Assembly (NCBI GenBank): GCA_037951105.1
Contig: JBAMJV010000904.1
Location: 62,001-126,000 of the forward strand
Origin: Echinarachnius parma
Lineage: Eukaryota > Echinodermata > Echinoidea > Clypeasteroida > Echinarachniidae
DNA length: 64,000 bases
Direction of reading: 5' to 3'
Position 1 is the first letter of the stretch. Each line of letters starts with the position of its first letter. The notes under the pieces were generated by a model that was given only the letters and a program-made list of their open reading frames with translations, was not told where the DNA came from and made no database searches. Shown here piece after piece: positions 36,401-50,100 of the stretch. Position numbers and translations under genes: made by a program.

Positions 36401-39400
36401 AAAAACAAGATTTGACAATTCCAGTGGCCCCGAGTCTGAATCTGGTTGCCCCAAATAAATAAAAACACACATTCTGTTCTATTTGGTTGCCCATTCAGGC
36501 CAGTGGAATCAGAACAATTTTGAGCCCGTCTGAAAGCTTTCTTTTTGTTTGATGAAGGTACAAATTTTTGTGCAGTTTTATAAAAATTGAATTATTAGAT
36601 TGTGCTCAAATAATTGTTCTATTTCTCCCTATATTCCATTTCCATGTGCATGGATTAATATTATGCCGACATGGCAATTTTCAGATAGAAGGCTGAATTC
36701 AGGCCTGTTTAAATGAAAATTCAGGCTCAATTTCATGATTTTCAACTCAAATTATGAATTATGGCTCGGTTTTCAGGCTCAATATGATGATTTTGTATAC
36801 ACAGGTCACTTCTACATTTCATTTTATTGCATTTAACATGTATAAAGTATTCTAGAACTGATAATTTCACTTCCAGTCTTTGTCTGCCTCTCTTGGACTA
36901 ACACCCCCACTAACACCCACCTATTCAATGGAGCAGTCCGTCCCTGTGTTCATCACTGCAAGCCAGTCGGACCCGTCCACTAGCAAGCAGGGGAGTCTGG
37001 AATCCAACAAAACAACCGGTCGCCTGACCACTCTTCACGAGAGGAAGAAGGATGAAATGCAAGGGCGTGAAAGAGTTGACAGTGATGGTAATTTGTTGGT
37101 TCTTTTTATTAGTCTTTTGTTTGAAGTGAATTATATTTCTCTAGAATTGCAAATTTCATACTAGAAGCATTTAATAATCTGGTCAGTCTTTTGTTTGAAG
37201 TGAATTATATTTCTCTAGAATTGCAAATTTCATTTTAGAAGCATTTAATAATCTGGTCAGGAAAACTTGATAAAAGTTGAAGAAAGTAACATTTTCTTTT
37301 GTTCTTATGAGGCCAAATGTGACTTTCTGGGAATCAATATATTGTCATAATTAAGTAGAAATTTCAACCAGAATAATTTGATTCTAGTATGAAATTTGCT
37401 TATTAGTGAATTGTTGTGAAGACTTGATTTTGTTAAAGCAAATTGTGTGCCATATCTAGTGAAAGAAGTTTTGTTATTTTAGTCTCTTTGCAAAACCTTA
37501 TTGAGAGAAGTGGATTTTGTAGACATTATTCAATATGCATGTATTAGTTGTTGTATTAAGGTTTTAATGTTGCATCTATTTTGAAAAGTATTTTCTTATT
37601 TCCTTTTGTTTGAACGTGTTGCAAATTCTTGATTTTGTGTGTGAATGCTTGATGTATTATTTTTAACATTTTTGTATTGTGCAGAGAATAGGTTAAATTG
37701 CGTGATAAAAGACAATTATCTCTGTATTTAGCTCCTGTGCATGAAAGCATGTTCAAACTATTCATGCTTTTGCTCTGTCTATAACCGAAAATTCTTCCAT
37801 TTATTTCCCCCAAATTTCTTTCAATACCATGGTCAGCTTTTATCAATATCTATCCAAAATTATTTATATACTGTATGTATCACAAGTTATAATATATATT
37901 AATCATAGACATTTATTAAAATACAGTTGTAATAACCTTTATACTTTTCACTCAACAGAATATATGCATAAACATTTATAAGCAATTGCTTTTTCAGAGC
38001 ATTTTCTTGGAGATGACCTCATAATTGTCACGATCCACTATGTGACGACTGACTGCCATTGCCAAAGCATTGTGGGACTGATTGGGGGGGGGGGGGGGGG
38101 GTACACCCCTAAATGTATTTCCTCTATTTTTTCAAATATTTTCCCCTTATTTTTTTTAATTGTGTTTTGTCAATTTATTGCCCCTATGCCACTGCTGACG
38201 AAAGTGTTGATTGCTTATTTTCATGCTTACGAACAAATGTGTTTTATATATTGCTTTTAAAACCCTTTCAAGTTTTTTACTTTGCACTCACTGGCTAGAA
38301 TTCACAAACAAGGTTTATGCAAACCAAAATTTAAACTATAGAACACTATTTTTTAAAATTATGGGAAAACAAAATTTACTCTGTTTAATTGAAGGTACAC
38401 ATTTACATGTACTTTATAATAAGACACCAAATAAAGGTTGATGTTCTCAGATGGTACAGAATGATTTGATTTGATACTGCTGGTTGGCAAGCACCAATGG
38501 CTGCATTATTAGACGCCAACAAATGTGATTTCCACTTTTTACTTGTCTTCAACCGGTACTTAAAGGGACTAAGTAACATTGTCCAAATCCTCAAAACTTA
38601 CTTGGAACTCTAGTGGTTCTCTCATACCTTGTCATATTCATATAAACAATAAAAGCACGGGACAGGTTTTGGTTTTTCAAATTTCCATTTATGCAAAAGA
38701 TATTTATGATTGAAGAGTTCAGATGTTAAATTGTCTACGGGATAATTTAAGCAGTGTACAAAGTAAGTGCAATGAGTTGGTGAATATCACTTTGCATTTT
38801 TGCTCCTATCTCGGCCAAAAAACGTGAAATTTGCACACATTACTTTGTGGACATTTCAGATCACACCAATACACATTTTTATTAATCACTCATCACTTTT
38901 TGCACTTGTCAACAATGTTACTAGATCCCTTTAATAGTTCTAAACCATAGTTTAAACCATGGTGTACATAGACCTCCTTTGTGAATTCCAGCGAATATGG
39001 TTGTATTCAATGGAGTTATAACTCTTCCTTTGCATCTAATGGTTGGAATTCACAAAGGAGGTTTGTGTAAACCATGGTTTAAACCATGGTCTACATCTAT
39101 GGAGTGCCATTGGTAAACGGATGAAGAAAGAATGTAAACTTCTTACTTGTTAACAATGCCGATGCTACATAATTATTGATAAAGGCTCCAAATAAATGTT
39201 TGTCTTCTCAGATGGTGAAATTTGCTAGATAGCAAGCCAAGCACTAACGGTCAAATCATTAGAAATTAGCAATTGTTTTCACTTGTCTACAAGTAGCATT
39301 CCATAGATGTAGACCATGGTTTAAACCATGGTTTAAACAAACCTCCTTTGTGAATTCCAGACAATATGCTTGTATTCAATGTAGTTCAACCCTTGTACCA

Positions 39401-42400
39401 TGTTTACTTTGCACTCATGGTGTATAGAGTACAGAAGCCATGACGTCATAAAAACACTTTTTTTGAATTTTCAAATTTGGACTTCATTTTCAGAAAGAGC
39501 ATAACAAATAATGTCCAAATACTGAAAATCAAAGGAATAGGTTACATATTGGCTGAGATATGCCCATCCAAATGAATTTTACTTCAATGGGCAGTCAGTG
39601 TTATTATGTTCTGGTTCATAAAGTTATGAACCAGTGCACTATAACACTGATTGCCCATTGACAAAAAAATCATTCGGATGGGCATATCTCAGCTAATACG
39701 TAACCTATTCCTTTGATTTTCAGTATTTGGACATTATTTGTTATGCTCTTTCTGAAAATGAAGTCCAAATTTGAAAATTCAAAAAAAAGTGTTTTTATGA
39801 CGTCATGGCTTCTGTACTCTATTGTAAACCCTTCCTTTGCACCTAATGTGTCTCAGTGCACATTATGGGTAGTTTCCTTTCCTTTTTCATCTTTACACCC
39901 ACCATACAACTTCCTTTACGCAGTGTCTATGCTCGGTGACCCACGCCTAACTTACGATGAACCCAAATCGTATGATCTGGGTATTTCACCAGGCCTTAAC
40001 GCTGGCCTTGAATATAAGCCTGAGAGGTTGACGAAATGTGAGTAGAGCGATGACAATTATGAATAACACTATAACTTGATAGAATCCAATACAACTTTTG
40101 ATTAAAGTGCTGTGGAAGCAAAATTATTTTCGAATTTCCAGGCCTTAATTCTAGCCTGGAATATAAATCAATCTGAGAGGCTAATGAAACTTGAGTAGTG
40201 GAATGAAAATGTTGATAATGATACAAAATGTTCAATGCTAAGGTTTTGAGTAAAGTGATCCATTACTAAACTTCATTTATAAGCTTTTTCTAAAAGGTAT
40301 ATTTGATACTTCAATTGTCTACCAATATCGATTCTTCTGAATGATGGGTGAAAGTTTTATACAAAAAGCTGGCCTTGAATATAAGCCTGAGAGGCTGACA
40401 AAATGTGAGTAGAGTGATGAAAAAGATAATAGTTATACAAAATGTTCAATGTTAAAGTTTTGATTAAAGTGATCCGCTTACTTCTTACGTAAACTTTTTC
40501 TAAAAGCTTAAAGGGAACCTCCAAACAAAGAACAACACATAAGTGTATGTTGTGGTACCGTTGTGTGATATCAAATAGATGCCCAACTTTTTGCTAAGGG
40601 CTGTGTAAGTCATAAACAATCCAATTAATTGCTACCACTTACGGAACCATTATGGGCTCATGGTTCCGTATACGCCAAACATTTGCCAGTGCGCCATTTC
40701 TATTCACGCGTACGTTTAGAGATAATAGAATCACGGATGATGCGTTCGTCCTAGACAAAAGGTAGTCTTCGTATGCAGACCCATGAACACATGTTGTATT
40801 ATGGTGATGCTTTTTTCCAATTATATTTTTGTTTCTGGAAACATATTTCTCTGAACGTTTTGGTGGAATGGACTACTAAAGATGTTACCTTTTATGTATA
40901 TGAAAGTGTTTTGGAACACTTTTCATTCAATCATAAATATCTCCAAAATTAGGGAGACATTTAAAAAATCAAAGCCATTTTATTATTCTGTTACCAAAGC
41001 CAAACAACATGGTACAAGAGAAATGTGAAAGGTCCTAGTAATTTTGGTTGAATTCTACAAAGTAGATGGATAACTTCAACGTTTTTTATACTCGGTTATT
41101 TAAATTGATATGTACCTTTTCTGCATGTGCATGTATCTCTATCTGCTGAGGATGAGCATGATTTTCAATACCCTTCCTTTATACATGCTTACCAAGAAAT
41201 CATTTTATTATGCAGCATGTTCATGAAAATGACCTTTAGCCATTCAAAATTTACTTGCCCTCTTACTTCTAGATGAGATTCACACATATGAAACTACATT
41301 TATCTCTCGTCGTTGAACAATTATTTAGTTGCCTGATCTGGCAAGCTAACTAGGCAATTTATGATATTTTACTTGCCCAACAACAATCTTTACTTGCTCC
41401 GGGCAAGCGGACACGGGCAAGCCGGCAAGTGCTTGTGTCGATCCCTGCAATAGATATTAAATTGCTATTTTGTTCATTCTTTTCTCAGTCACTCCACGAG
41501 GATCGCTGAATTTCCAACACGGGTCCCTGACGGAGAGTGATTGCCTGGCAGCATCAGCGTCCAGTCCAGCTCTGACCCCTGTCTTCACTACTGCATTCAT
41601 GGCTAGCGATGGTAAGTAGCGCAATGATCCCACTTTCTCCATTTTAACCCCTTCTGGACTGGTCCAGAAAATACTGGGGGCTTGGGTCTATAGAGAATAC
41701 ATGTTCTACCAAAATCAATCCATCCTGAACTGGTTGATAGCCTTAGAAGGATGAACAGGACATGAGCTTCCAAGATGTTTACTCAAAGGGTTATCCCATT
41801 TTATTGTTTTAGTGAAAATGCAGCGTAAGTGTTAGCTTTAGATTGTCTAACTTCCAACACGGAAAGTGGTTTCCTAGCAGCATCAGCTTCCAGTCCAGCT
41901 CTGACCCCTGTCTTCACTACTGCATTTATGGCTAGCATGGTAAGTAGAATAGTAATGATGATGGTAATAATAATAATAATAATACAGAATATAAAATGTG
42001 CATATCTTAGGTAGGTCTTAAAGTTGATCTTAAGGTCAACTTTACGATGAAATTACAAAATACCACCCCTGGAACCCACTGATTGCAGAGAGTGCACTCT
42101 ACCAATCTTGGTTTCCAAGATTTAAAAGAAAACATATAAATGTTTGAACAATTCTGTGAAAAAGAAACCAACCATCCAACCAACCATCTCTTTTGCTTCC
42201 CTTCTTCTTCCTTTAGATGAATTGGAGGACAGCGCAGAAGTCTCGAAAGAACCCAAGATCGAGGAAAGTGGAGAAGTGGACAAGACTGAGGTTGAGGTGA
42301 AAACGGAAGAGGCACTAGCTGTGAGCAAGACTGAACCTTCTCCTTCTCCTGTGGCTACAGGTAGAGAAACAGGAGATGATGAAGATGAGGGTGATGTTGA

Positions 42401-42446
42401 TGATGATGATGATGATGAGGATAATGATGATGGTGAAGTAAAGGAC

Positions 42447-42489
<43 letters not shown>

Positions 42490-43819
42490 ATGTTGATGAT
42501 GATGATGAGGATGGGGATAAGGATGATGATGGTGATGGTGATGGTTATTTTGATGAGGGTGATGAAGTGATAATGGTAGTGCTGCTGCTGCCGATGATGA
42601 TGATAGAAGTCCTGAAAGAACCTAAGATCGAGGAAAGTGGAGAAGTGGACAAGACCGAGGCTGAGGTGAAAACGGAAGAGGCACTAGCTGTGAGCAAGAC
42701 TGAACCTTCTCCTTCTCCTGTGGCTACAGGTAGAGGAACAAGAGATGATGAGGATGAGGGTGATGTTGATGATGATGATGAGGATGATGATGATGGTGAA
42801 GTAAAGGGTGAGGGTGAGGGTGAGGGTGATGATGATGATGATGATGATGATGAGGATAAGGATGATGAAGCTGATGATGATGATGGTGATGGCTATTTTT
42901 ATGAGGGTGATGACGTGATAATGGTAGTGCTGCTGCTGCCGATGATGATGATAGAAGTCCTGAAAGAACCTAAGATCGAGGAAAGTGGAGAAGTGGACAA
43001 GACCGAGGCTGAGGTGAAAACAGAAGAGGCACTAGCTGTGAGCAAGACTGAACCTTCTCCTTCTCCTGTGGCTACAGGTAGAGAAACAAGGGATGATGAG
43101 GATGATAATGATGTTGATGGAGGTGGTGATGATTATCGTGATAAAAATGATAATGGGGATGATGATAATGATGATTGTGGTGATGGTGGTGAGGGGTAGT
43201 GATGATGTTGATGTAAAATGATGATGTTGATAATGATGGTTATCATGATGATAATGAAGATGAAGTTGTATTGTAATGATCATTATATCTGTTGTGATAA
43301 ATTATATGAATGGAGTACAATTTTTGATAATAAGATAAAGATGAAGTAAAGTGTGATATCACACTTCTGAACATAATATTTTTTTTGGAGACCACCAATG
43401 TACGGAATTGCTTTGATACATGTGCAGATAGCTATGTTGGTATGATGCCGGAACAATCATCCAAAGGTCCCTTGTTCTAATCCCACGACAGTTAACATTT
43501 CTTTTCTCCCATTAAATTGATTTGAAATTGACTGGACTTTACTACTTGTTATCCTTTAGCAGGAGAATCTGCAAGTATCGGTCAATCATCTCAGCCCCAG
43601 CCACCAGTGGATGTGACCGACTCTAAAGGAAGTAACAAGACCAAACCAGGAGCGGTCAAACAGATACTCAACCAGTTCCTGCAACCAGCGGACTCATCAC
43701 ACATAGAGACCCCATTGTAAGTTTGAATTTAGAGGAGGATGATGATAGTGATTAGGATAATGAAGGTGATGATGGTGAGGTGCTGAAGATGATGATGGTG
43801 AGGGTGATGATGATGAGGG

Positions 43820-43864
<45 letters not shown>

Positions 43865-43891
43865 GGATGATGAGGATGATGAGGATGATGC

Positions 43892-43929
<38 letters not shown>

Positions 43930-43950
43930 GTGATGAAGATGATGGTGATG

Positions 43951-44019
<69 letters not shown>

Positions 44020-44043
44020 GTGATGATGGTGATAGTGATGATG

Positions 44044-44075
<32 letters not shown>

Positions 44076-44082
44076 GATAATA

Positions 44083-44169
<87 letters not shown>

Positions 44170-47100
44170 GTGAGGTGCTGATGATGAAGGTGATAATGAT
44201 AAAGATAGTGATGAGGATGATAATGATGGTGTTAGTGATTAAGATGATGGCGATGTTGATAGTGATGAAGATTATGGTGATAGTGATAGCAATGATGATG
44301 ACGGCTATGGTAATCATGAATATGTTTGTGGTAGTGATTATAGTGATAAATATAATCATTAATTTACTCTAAACATACCAATGTTAGTGATTCAAAAAAC
44401 TATATAAATGTTATGTTTGTTCTATTGAATTACACTGCATTTGAAATAAATTGAAATCAATTAGTGAAAAACTTGTTTTCTTCTCAGTCCTGCAGACCAG
44501 CACCATACATTGCCTCCGTGCAGCATCGTTCCTGTCGTCGTTTACGACCAAGAACCAAGCTCCATCATCGCTTATGCCCTGAGGTAATACATCCTGTCTC
44601 AGTCTCAGTCCGGGGGCCGCATCCCTAGGCTCTGGGCAGGGCAGCAGTACGCCAAGATTTTTATAATTCCATTAGCCACGAGATTTCAAAAGACCATTAT
44701 AACACACAAATGCAATGGAATTAAGGAACATTTCGCCAATCCCACGATGCTAGAAAATTACCTTTTTGTCTGTAGCCCAGTGGGCAAGTAGATTTTTTTT
44801 TCTAAATTTGTATTAAATAATATATTACATGTATGTATGAAAGTGTTAAGATGTAATATGCTCCTCTAAGCCATGTGTTCTTTTTTTATGTCATTTGCTT
44901 CTACATGAATGTTTACCCATATTTTAGCCAGTTTTAAAGCTATTCCGTTTGCCATCAGATTTCCTCAGACTATTTTGCATGCATAGACAATGAAATTAAT
45001 AGACAGTTGTCCCAACCAAATGTAAATGATTTTGTAAATGACAATGCATCCCTAGGCTCTGGGCTGGGAAGCAGTATGCTAGGATATTCCATTATCTACA
45101 GTATAGGATTTCCAAAGACCATTTTACACCCATAGACAATGAACTTACTGAATATTTCGCCCATACAATTATACATTTCTTTTCATACGACATGAACGTT
45201 ACGAAGTACCTTTGTAAAAGGCCATCAAATGTAATTTCTTCCTCAGTTCTGAGCAGTACCGCACCAAGTTGTATGAGAAGCAGCAGTCATACAGTGGTTC
45301 TGGGCGTCTGTCTCCGGGGGGTGCATCTCTAGGCTCTGGGCAGGGAAGCAGTACGCCAGGATCCGGACAGACCAGTCCCCACACGAGAAGGAAGTTTGGC
45401 GGCGAGACGCGGACGGGAGGGGGAATGGAGACGATCGACTTGTCGCGGAAAATCGGCCAGCTCAAACGTAAGCTGATCCCTTCATCATCCTTTGGGAACT
45501 AGTCTGGCTGGGGGTATAGAAAATACTTATTTTTAAAACTATTTATTTGGCATTTCATTCAGTATTTATTATTATTGATATTATTATTTTTATAGTATCT
45601 ATGATTCACTTCATAATTTTCAAAATGTAGATCTAGGATCTAAAGAGATGTGAATCCTTTCATTTTCACTATTGGATAATGTTTTTGTTACATATGATAC
45701 TGTCTGTTAGCTGGATAAAAGATAGATGGAATCTGTATACACAGTCAAACTTGATTCAGCGCCCACATAGCAGTCTGCCTGTAATGGCCCCCAAGAGTGA
45801 TCCATTGCAGGGGAACAAAGTCTATAGAGGTCATCTATCTACGGTGGCCACCTTTCTTGTTTCCCATTAGGTGATCACTCTACCCAGGTGTGATTACATA
45901 CATTTATATGTTTATTTAACATTTGTACCTGTCTAAACAAGCAGTTCCTTTCTTCCTTTTTTTTTTTTATATTGCAGGTAGACTGAGCGAGGGAATGCTG
46001 AAGTTCCAGCGAACGCGGTCAGTGGGTGGCGGTCTCTCCAATATGCCCTCTCTCGTTTTCCCCCAGGTGGTCAATTTCCCTTTAGGTGGTCAATATACAC
46101 AGATATGGTCATGCATTTATAAACATGTATGTTTATTTTACATTTTCTCCTATACATGTACACGTCAACAAGCTGTTACTTTGATTTGATTTGATTGATT
46201 TATTTTCATTTTCAGGCAAACTGAGCGAGGGAATGCTGAAGTTCCAGCAAACCCAGTCAGTGGGTAGAGGTCTCTCCAATATGCCCTCTCTTTAACTTTT
46301 TAGGGATGACCACTTTTTTTCCCCCAGCGAATAAAGTATTTCCCTTTAGGTGGTCAATAAACGCAGATATGTCTGTGCATTTATAAACATGTACAGTATG
46401 TATTTTTAACATTTTCTCCTATACTTGCCAACAAGCTGTTACTTGGATTTGATTTGATTTGAATTGATTTGATTTGATTTGATTGATTTATTTTCATTTG
46501 CAGGTAAGCTGAGCGAGGGAATGCTGAAGTTCCAGCGAACCCGGTCAGTGGGTGGCGGTCTGTCCACCATGCCCTCTCTGAGGGACGATGGAGGACCCAT
46601 CTCCATCATAGTAGAATCGCAGGAAGACGATGCAGAAGGTAATGATTATCATAACTTACATGTAATGTAGTCAAACCTGCTCTAGTTCCCACCTGTGTTA
46701 ACTCCTAATGTGCCAAGCTCGCAATTTTGCGAGTTGCAATGCACACAAATGCCATAGAGCATTAAAATCCCTGGCACGTTAAGAGTTAAAAGACCACCTG
46801 TCTGTAAAGACCACTTTTCTTGACTCCTTTGATGCAGTTTAGTTTACATGAATAATGAACCTGGGGGGTGCTTCACAATGATAAGTTGAACTTGACTCTA
46901 AGTTGAACTTAAATATTTTGGAAAGCCATTGGTTTCTTTGAACAAAATTTGTAAAAGTTCATTTAAAATGCATAAAATGTTGATTCAAATCATTAATATT
47001 TTCTATTATCAAGGAGACTTGAATGTTCTTGATGTAAAATTAATGAACTGTCTAAAATACTTGCATTGTTGCTTTTGAATATATTTTATTCCAAGGTTAC

Positions 47101-50100
47101 AATGGGCTTACCATAAATTATAAGTAAAACATATTTATCTGCAACTTACATGTACTATGTTTTTAATTCCCCGCCCCCAGACAAGCTGACGTCTGATGAC
47201 AAGAATGGTGATCAAGTGACTCCTCACATATCACTCAGTAAGTAAAAGCCTGAATTTAGGCTCTTAGTTATTATATCCCTTTCATAGTTGACTTATTTTA
47301 ATTGGATTCGTCTGGTTGCATCCAGAGAAGTGCCCAATATTAAAGGGGACCACCACGCAAAAGACAACACAGTCATGTATGTTTTGGTATCAGTGTTTGA
47401 TATATAACACTTTGCAAAGGGTTGTGTAGTTAAAAAACAATACAATTAATTACCAATACTTACGGAAGCATTAATAATAATAATAATAATGGTTCCGTAT
47501 GCGCCAATTGTCTGCGAGTGCGCCAACTCTATACACGTGTACGTTTGGAGACAATACAACCACGAAGACAGGTACGTTCTATACAATAGCCATAGTCTTC
47601 GTATTCAGACCCATGAATACTTATGCTAGGATGGTGATGAGTTTTCAAACTATTTAATTTTAATATGGAAGCCATCTTTCCGAACTTACGTGGAATGAAC
47701 TACCAAAACAATTACCTTTCATTTATTATTATATATTATATATATATTATTTTTGGTTGGTGGTTCCCTTTGAAGGTCGAGAGAGAAGAGTATGTTAAAA
47801 AGTCTGATGTAAAGAGAAGAAAAGACTGGTGAAATTCTGCTAAAGAGCAGGATAATGAATATGCTATATAGACTGGCTTAGATCAGTGTGTAATACCTAT
47901 TGTTCAGGGGGATGGGGGTAAATTAATAAATCACCCCCATAAAATGTAGGTATTCTGCCCCCTCTTATGATACAAAGCGAATAAACTTCATTTGTTTTCA
48001 AAAATGATATTAGTGCCTTACTCATTTCATTGTAAGATTCTTCTGAATGATGTGTGATAGTTTCTTAGAAAGAAAAAAAAAACACTGTTTACATAGTGTA
48101 AAACCTGATAATGTATACCAGATTTGTATTACCTACTGTACTGCCTATTCCTTTGGACTACAATGGAAAAGCATTCCTTGAAATGTTTTTTTTTTAATGA
48201 AATCATAACTGTTTACCATAATTAGGGAGACTTTTGAAAAATCAAATTCACTTGTTGCTTTATTAAAGCCAAACAACAAGGTACAAGAGAAATGTGTCCC
48301 CCTCTGTCACTTCGGGTAATTCATCGGCAATATCAAAATTGAGATTTTTAGTGTTTTGAATTCTCTCGGATTTCAGCTTTAAAATGATATATAACTTGCT
48401 ACATATAATTGTCATGAAGGAAAGAAAAACGCAATTTAATAACGCGGACCAGAGCTCGGCTATTTGTCAAACAACAGAGAAAATCGCTTCTAAAGTTTCG
48501 CATCCATTCAGAAAAGCGAGCGGTTGAACAAATTCTCGGTTTGACCGTTCGTTTTCACAATCGATCGTGAAAATAGCGTTATCAACAAACAATATAACGC
48601 ATGCGCAGTTTACTGTTAACATACAGTAAAATTTGTACAAAGCCGCTCCAGTTTCGTACAATTGCATGCAAGTTAACCCGGCGGGCTAGCTGGCATGACC
48701 CCCTCGATCACAATGAATGGTACAATAGAGCGGTAACTTCAGTCCTCGCTGGTCGGGCGATATCGACCCACCTGCTCATTCATCCTGCCCGATCGTTACC
48801 GCAACATTGAACTATACACAATAACTTCGCACCGGGGAGGCGTATTTTGCATGCACGCAGTACCATGTCATTCAATAGGGTAGGTACCGGTAAGCCGCAC
48901 AGCGCGATTCAATACAGTAGGATGCGGTAGGCTGCACACGATGCGCTTTGATAATGCGAGGAAAAGCTAGCTACAGAATTTACATAACAAGGCGCGATTC
49001 AATGCGGTATTATACAGTAGGTCGCGCACGCTATCCGGAAATGAACACAACGTACATACCCAGTACAACTCTATTCAGGTCAGTCTGACCAATCACAGCG
49101 CTTTCCGCTCCGGCTCAGCTAGCTCGCACACCGCTCACAATAACAGCGGTCGGGTGCCGCTCAATCAATGCACAAACGATCGATCATGAACAGCCAGCGA
49201 TGATAAACCGAGTTTCAGGCCGAAACTGAATTGAAGGTTGCTCAGAAAAATCATTATTTTCGGTATAAAACAATCGAATTAGGACATGAAATTTTCAGAG
49301 AATGTAGATGACACATGTAAGTATCAAATTCCGTAAAGTTGAAATTTTCAGCCAAAGACAATTTTTTATGATTTTGGTGCTCTATGTACTAAACCCCCAT
49401 TGCGACTTTATACCCAAACTGAAAGACTGAGGCACAAATGTGGAAACTCCTAGTGATTTGGTTGAATTTGACAAAGTTAATGGATAACGTTCAATGCTCA
49501 TTTTTTGTCCTAATCAGGATTCTCTGATCAGACCAACACCCAGTTTTTCTGCGGAGTCTACTTCGCGGAACAGTTCCAGGAGTTGAGAAAGCTGGTGTTT
49601 CCCGTCGGGGAAGACGTCTATATCCGCTGTCTGTCTCGCTGCATGCAGTGGGTCGCTAGAGGGGGCAAGTCGGGGTCAAAGTTCATGAAGACCTTAGGTG
49701 AGTTTGCACCACTGATCTATATGAATACCTTAGATACAATATTGGCTAACAAAAGTGACGCCATGATATCAGTAAGAACAAAAGAATTCTTGCACCTACA
49801 AGTGTAGATCCTAATGTCTGTCTTGCTGCATGAAGTGGGTCGCTAGAGGGGGCAAGTCAGGGTAAAAGTTCATAAAGACGTTAGGTTATTATGCACCACT
49901 GATCTATATGAATATATTTGATACAATATTGGCTAACAAAGGTGATGCCACAATATCACTTTCAATTTAACAAAAGAATTCCTGTACCCTTCTACTGTGT
50001 GCTCGGCATGGTGGCAACTTTACGCATATCTGGAAAGCTCTATACATGAACAGTGGAACCTCTTTATAACGAGCTCTGTTATAATAAGGTACTTGATATA

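Noticed and set aside
43697-44372. Poly-Met, poly-Ser and poly-Asp ORFs across the GAT satellite
   Set aside because: Trinucleotide repeat read in different frames; not evidence of coding.
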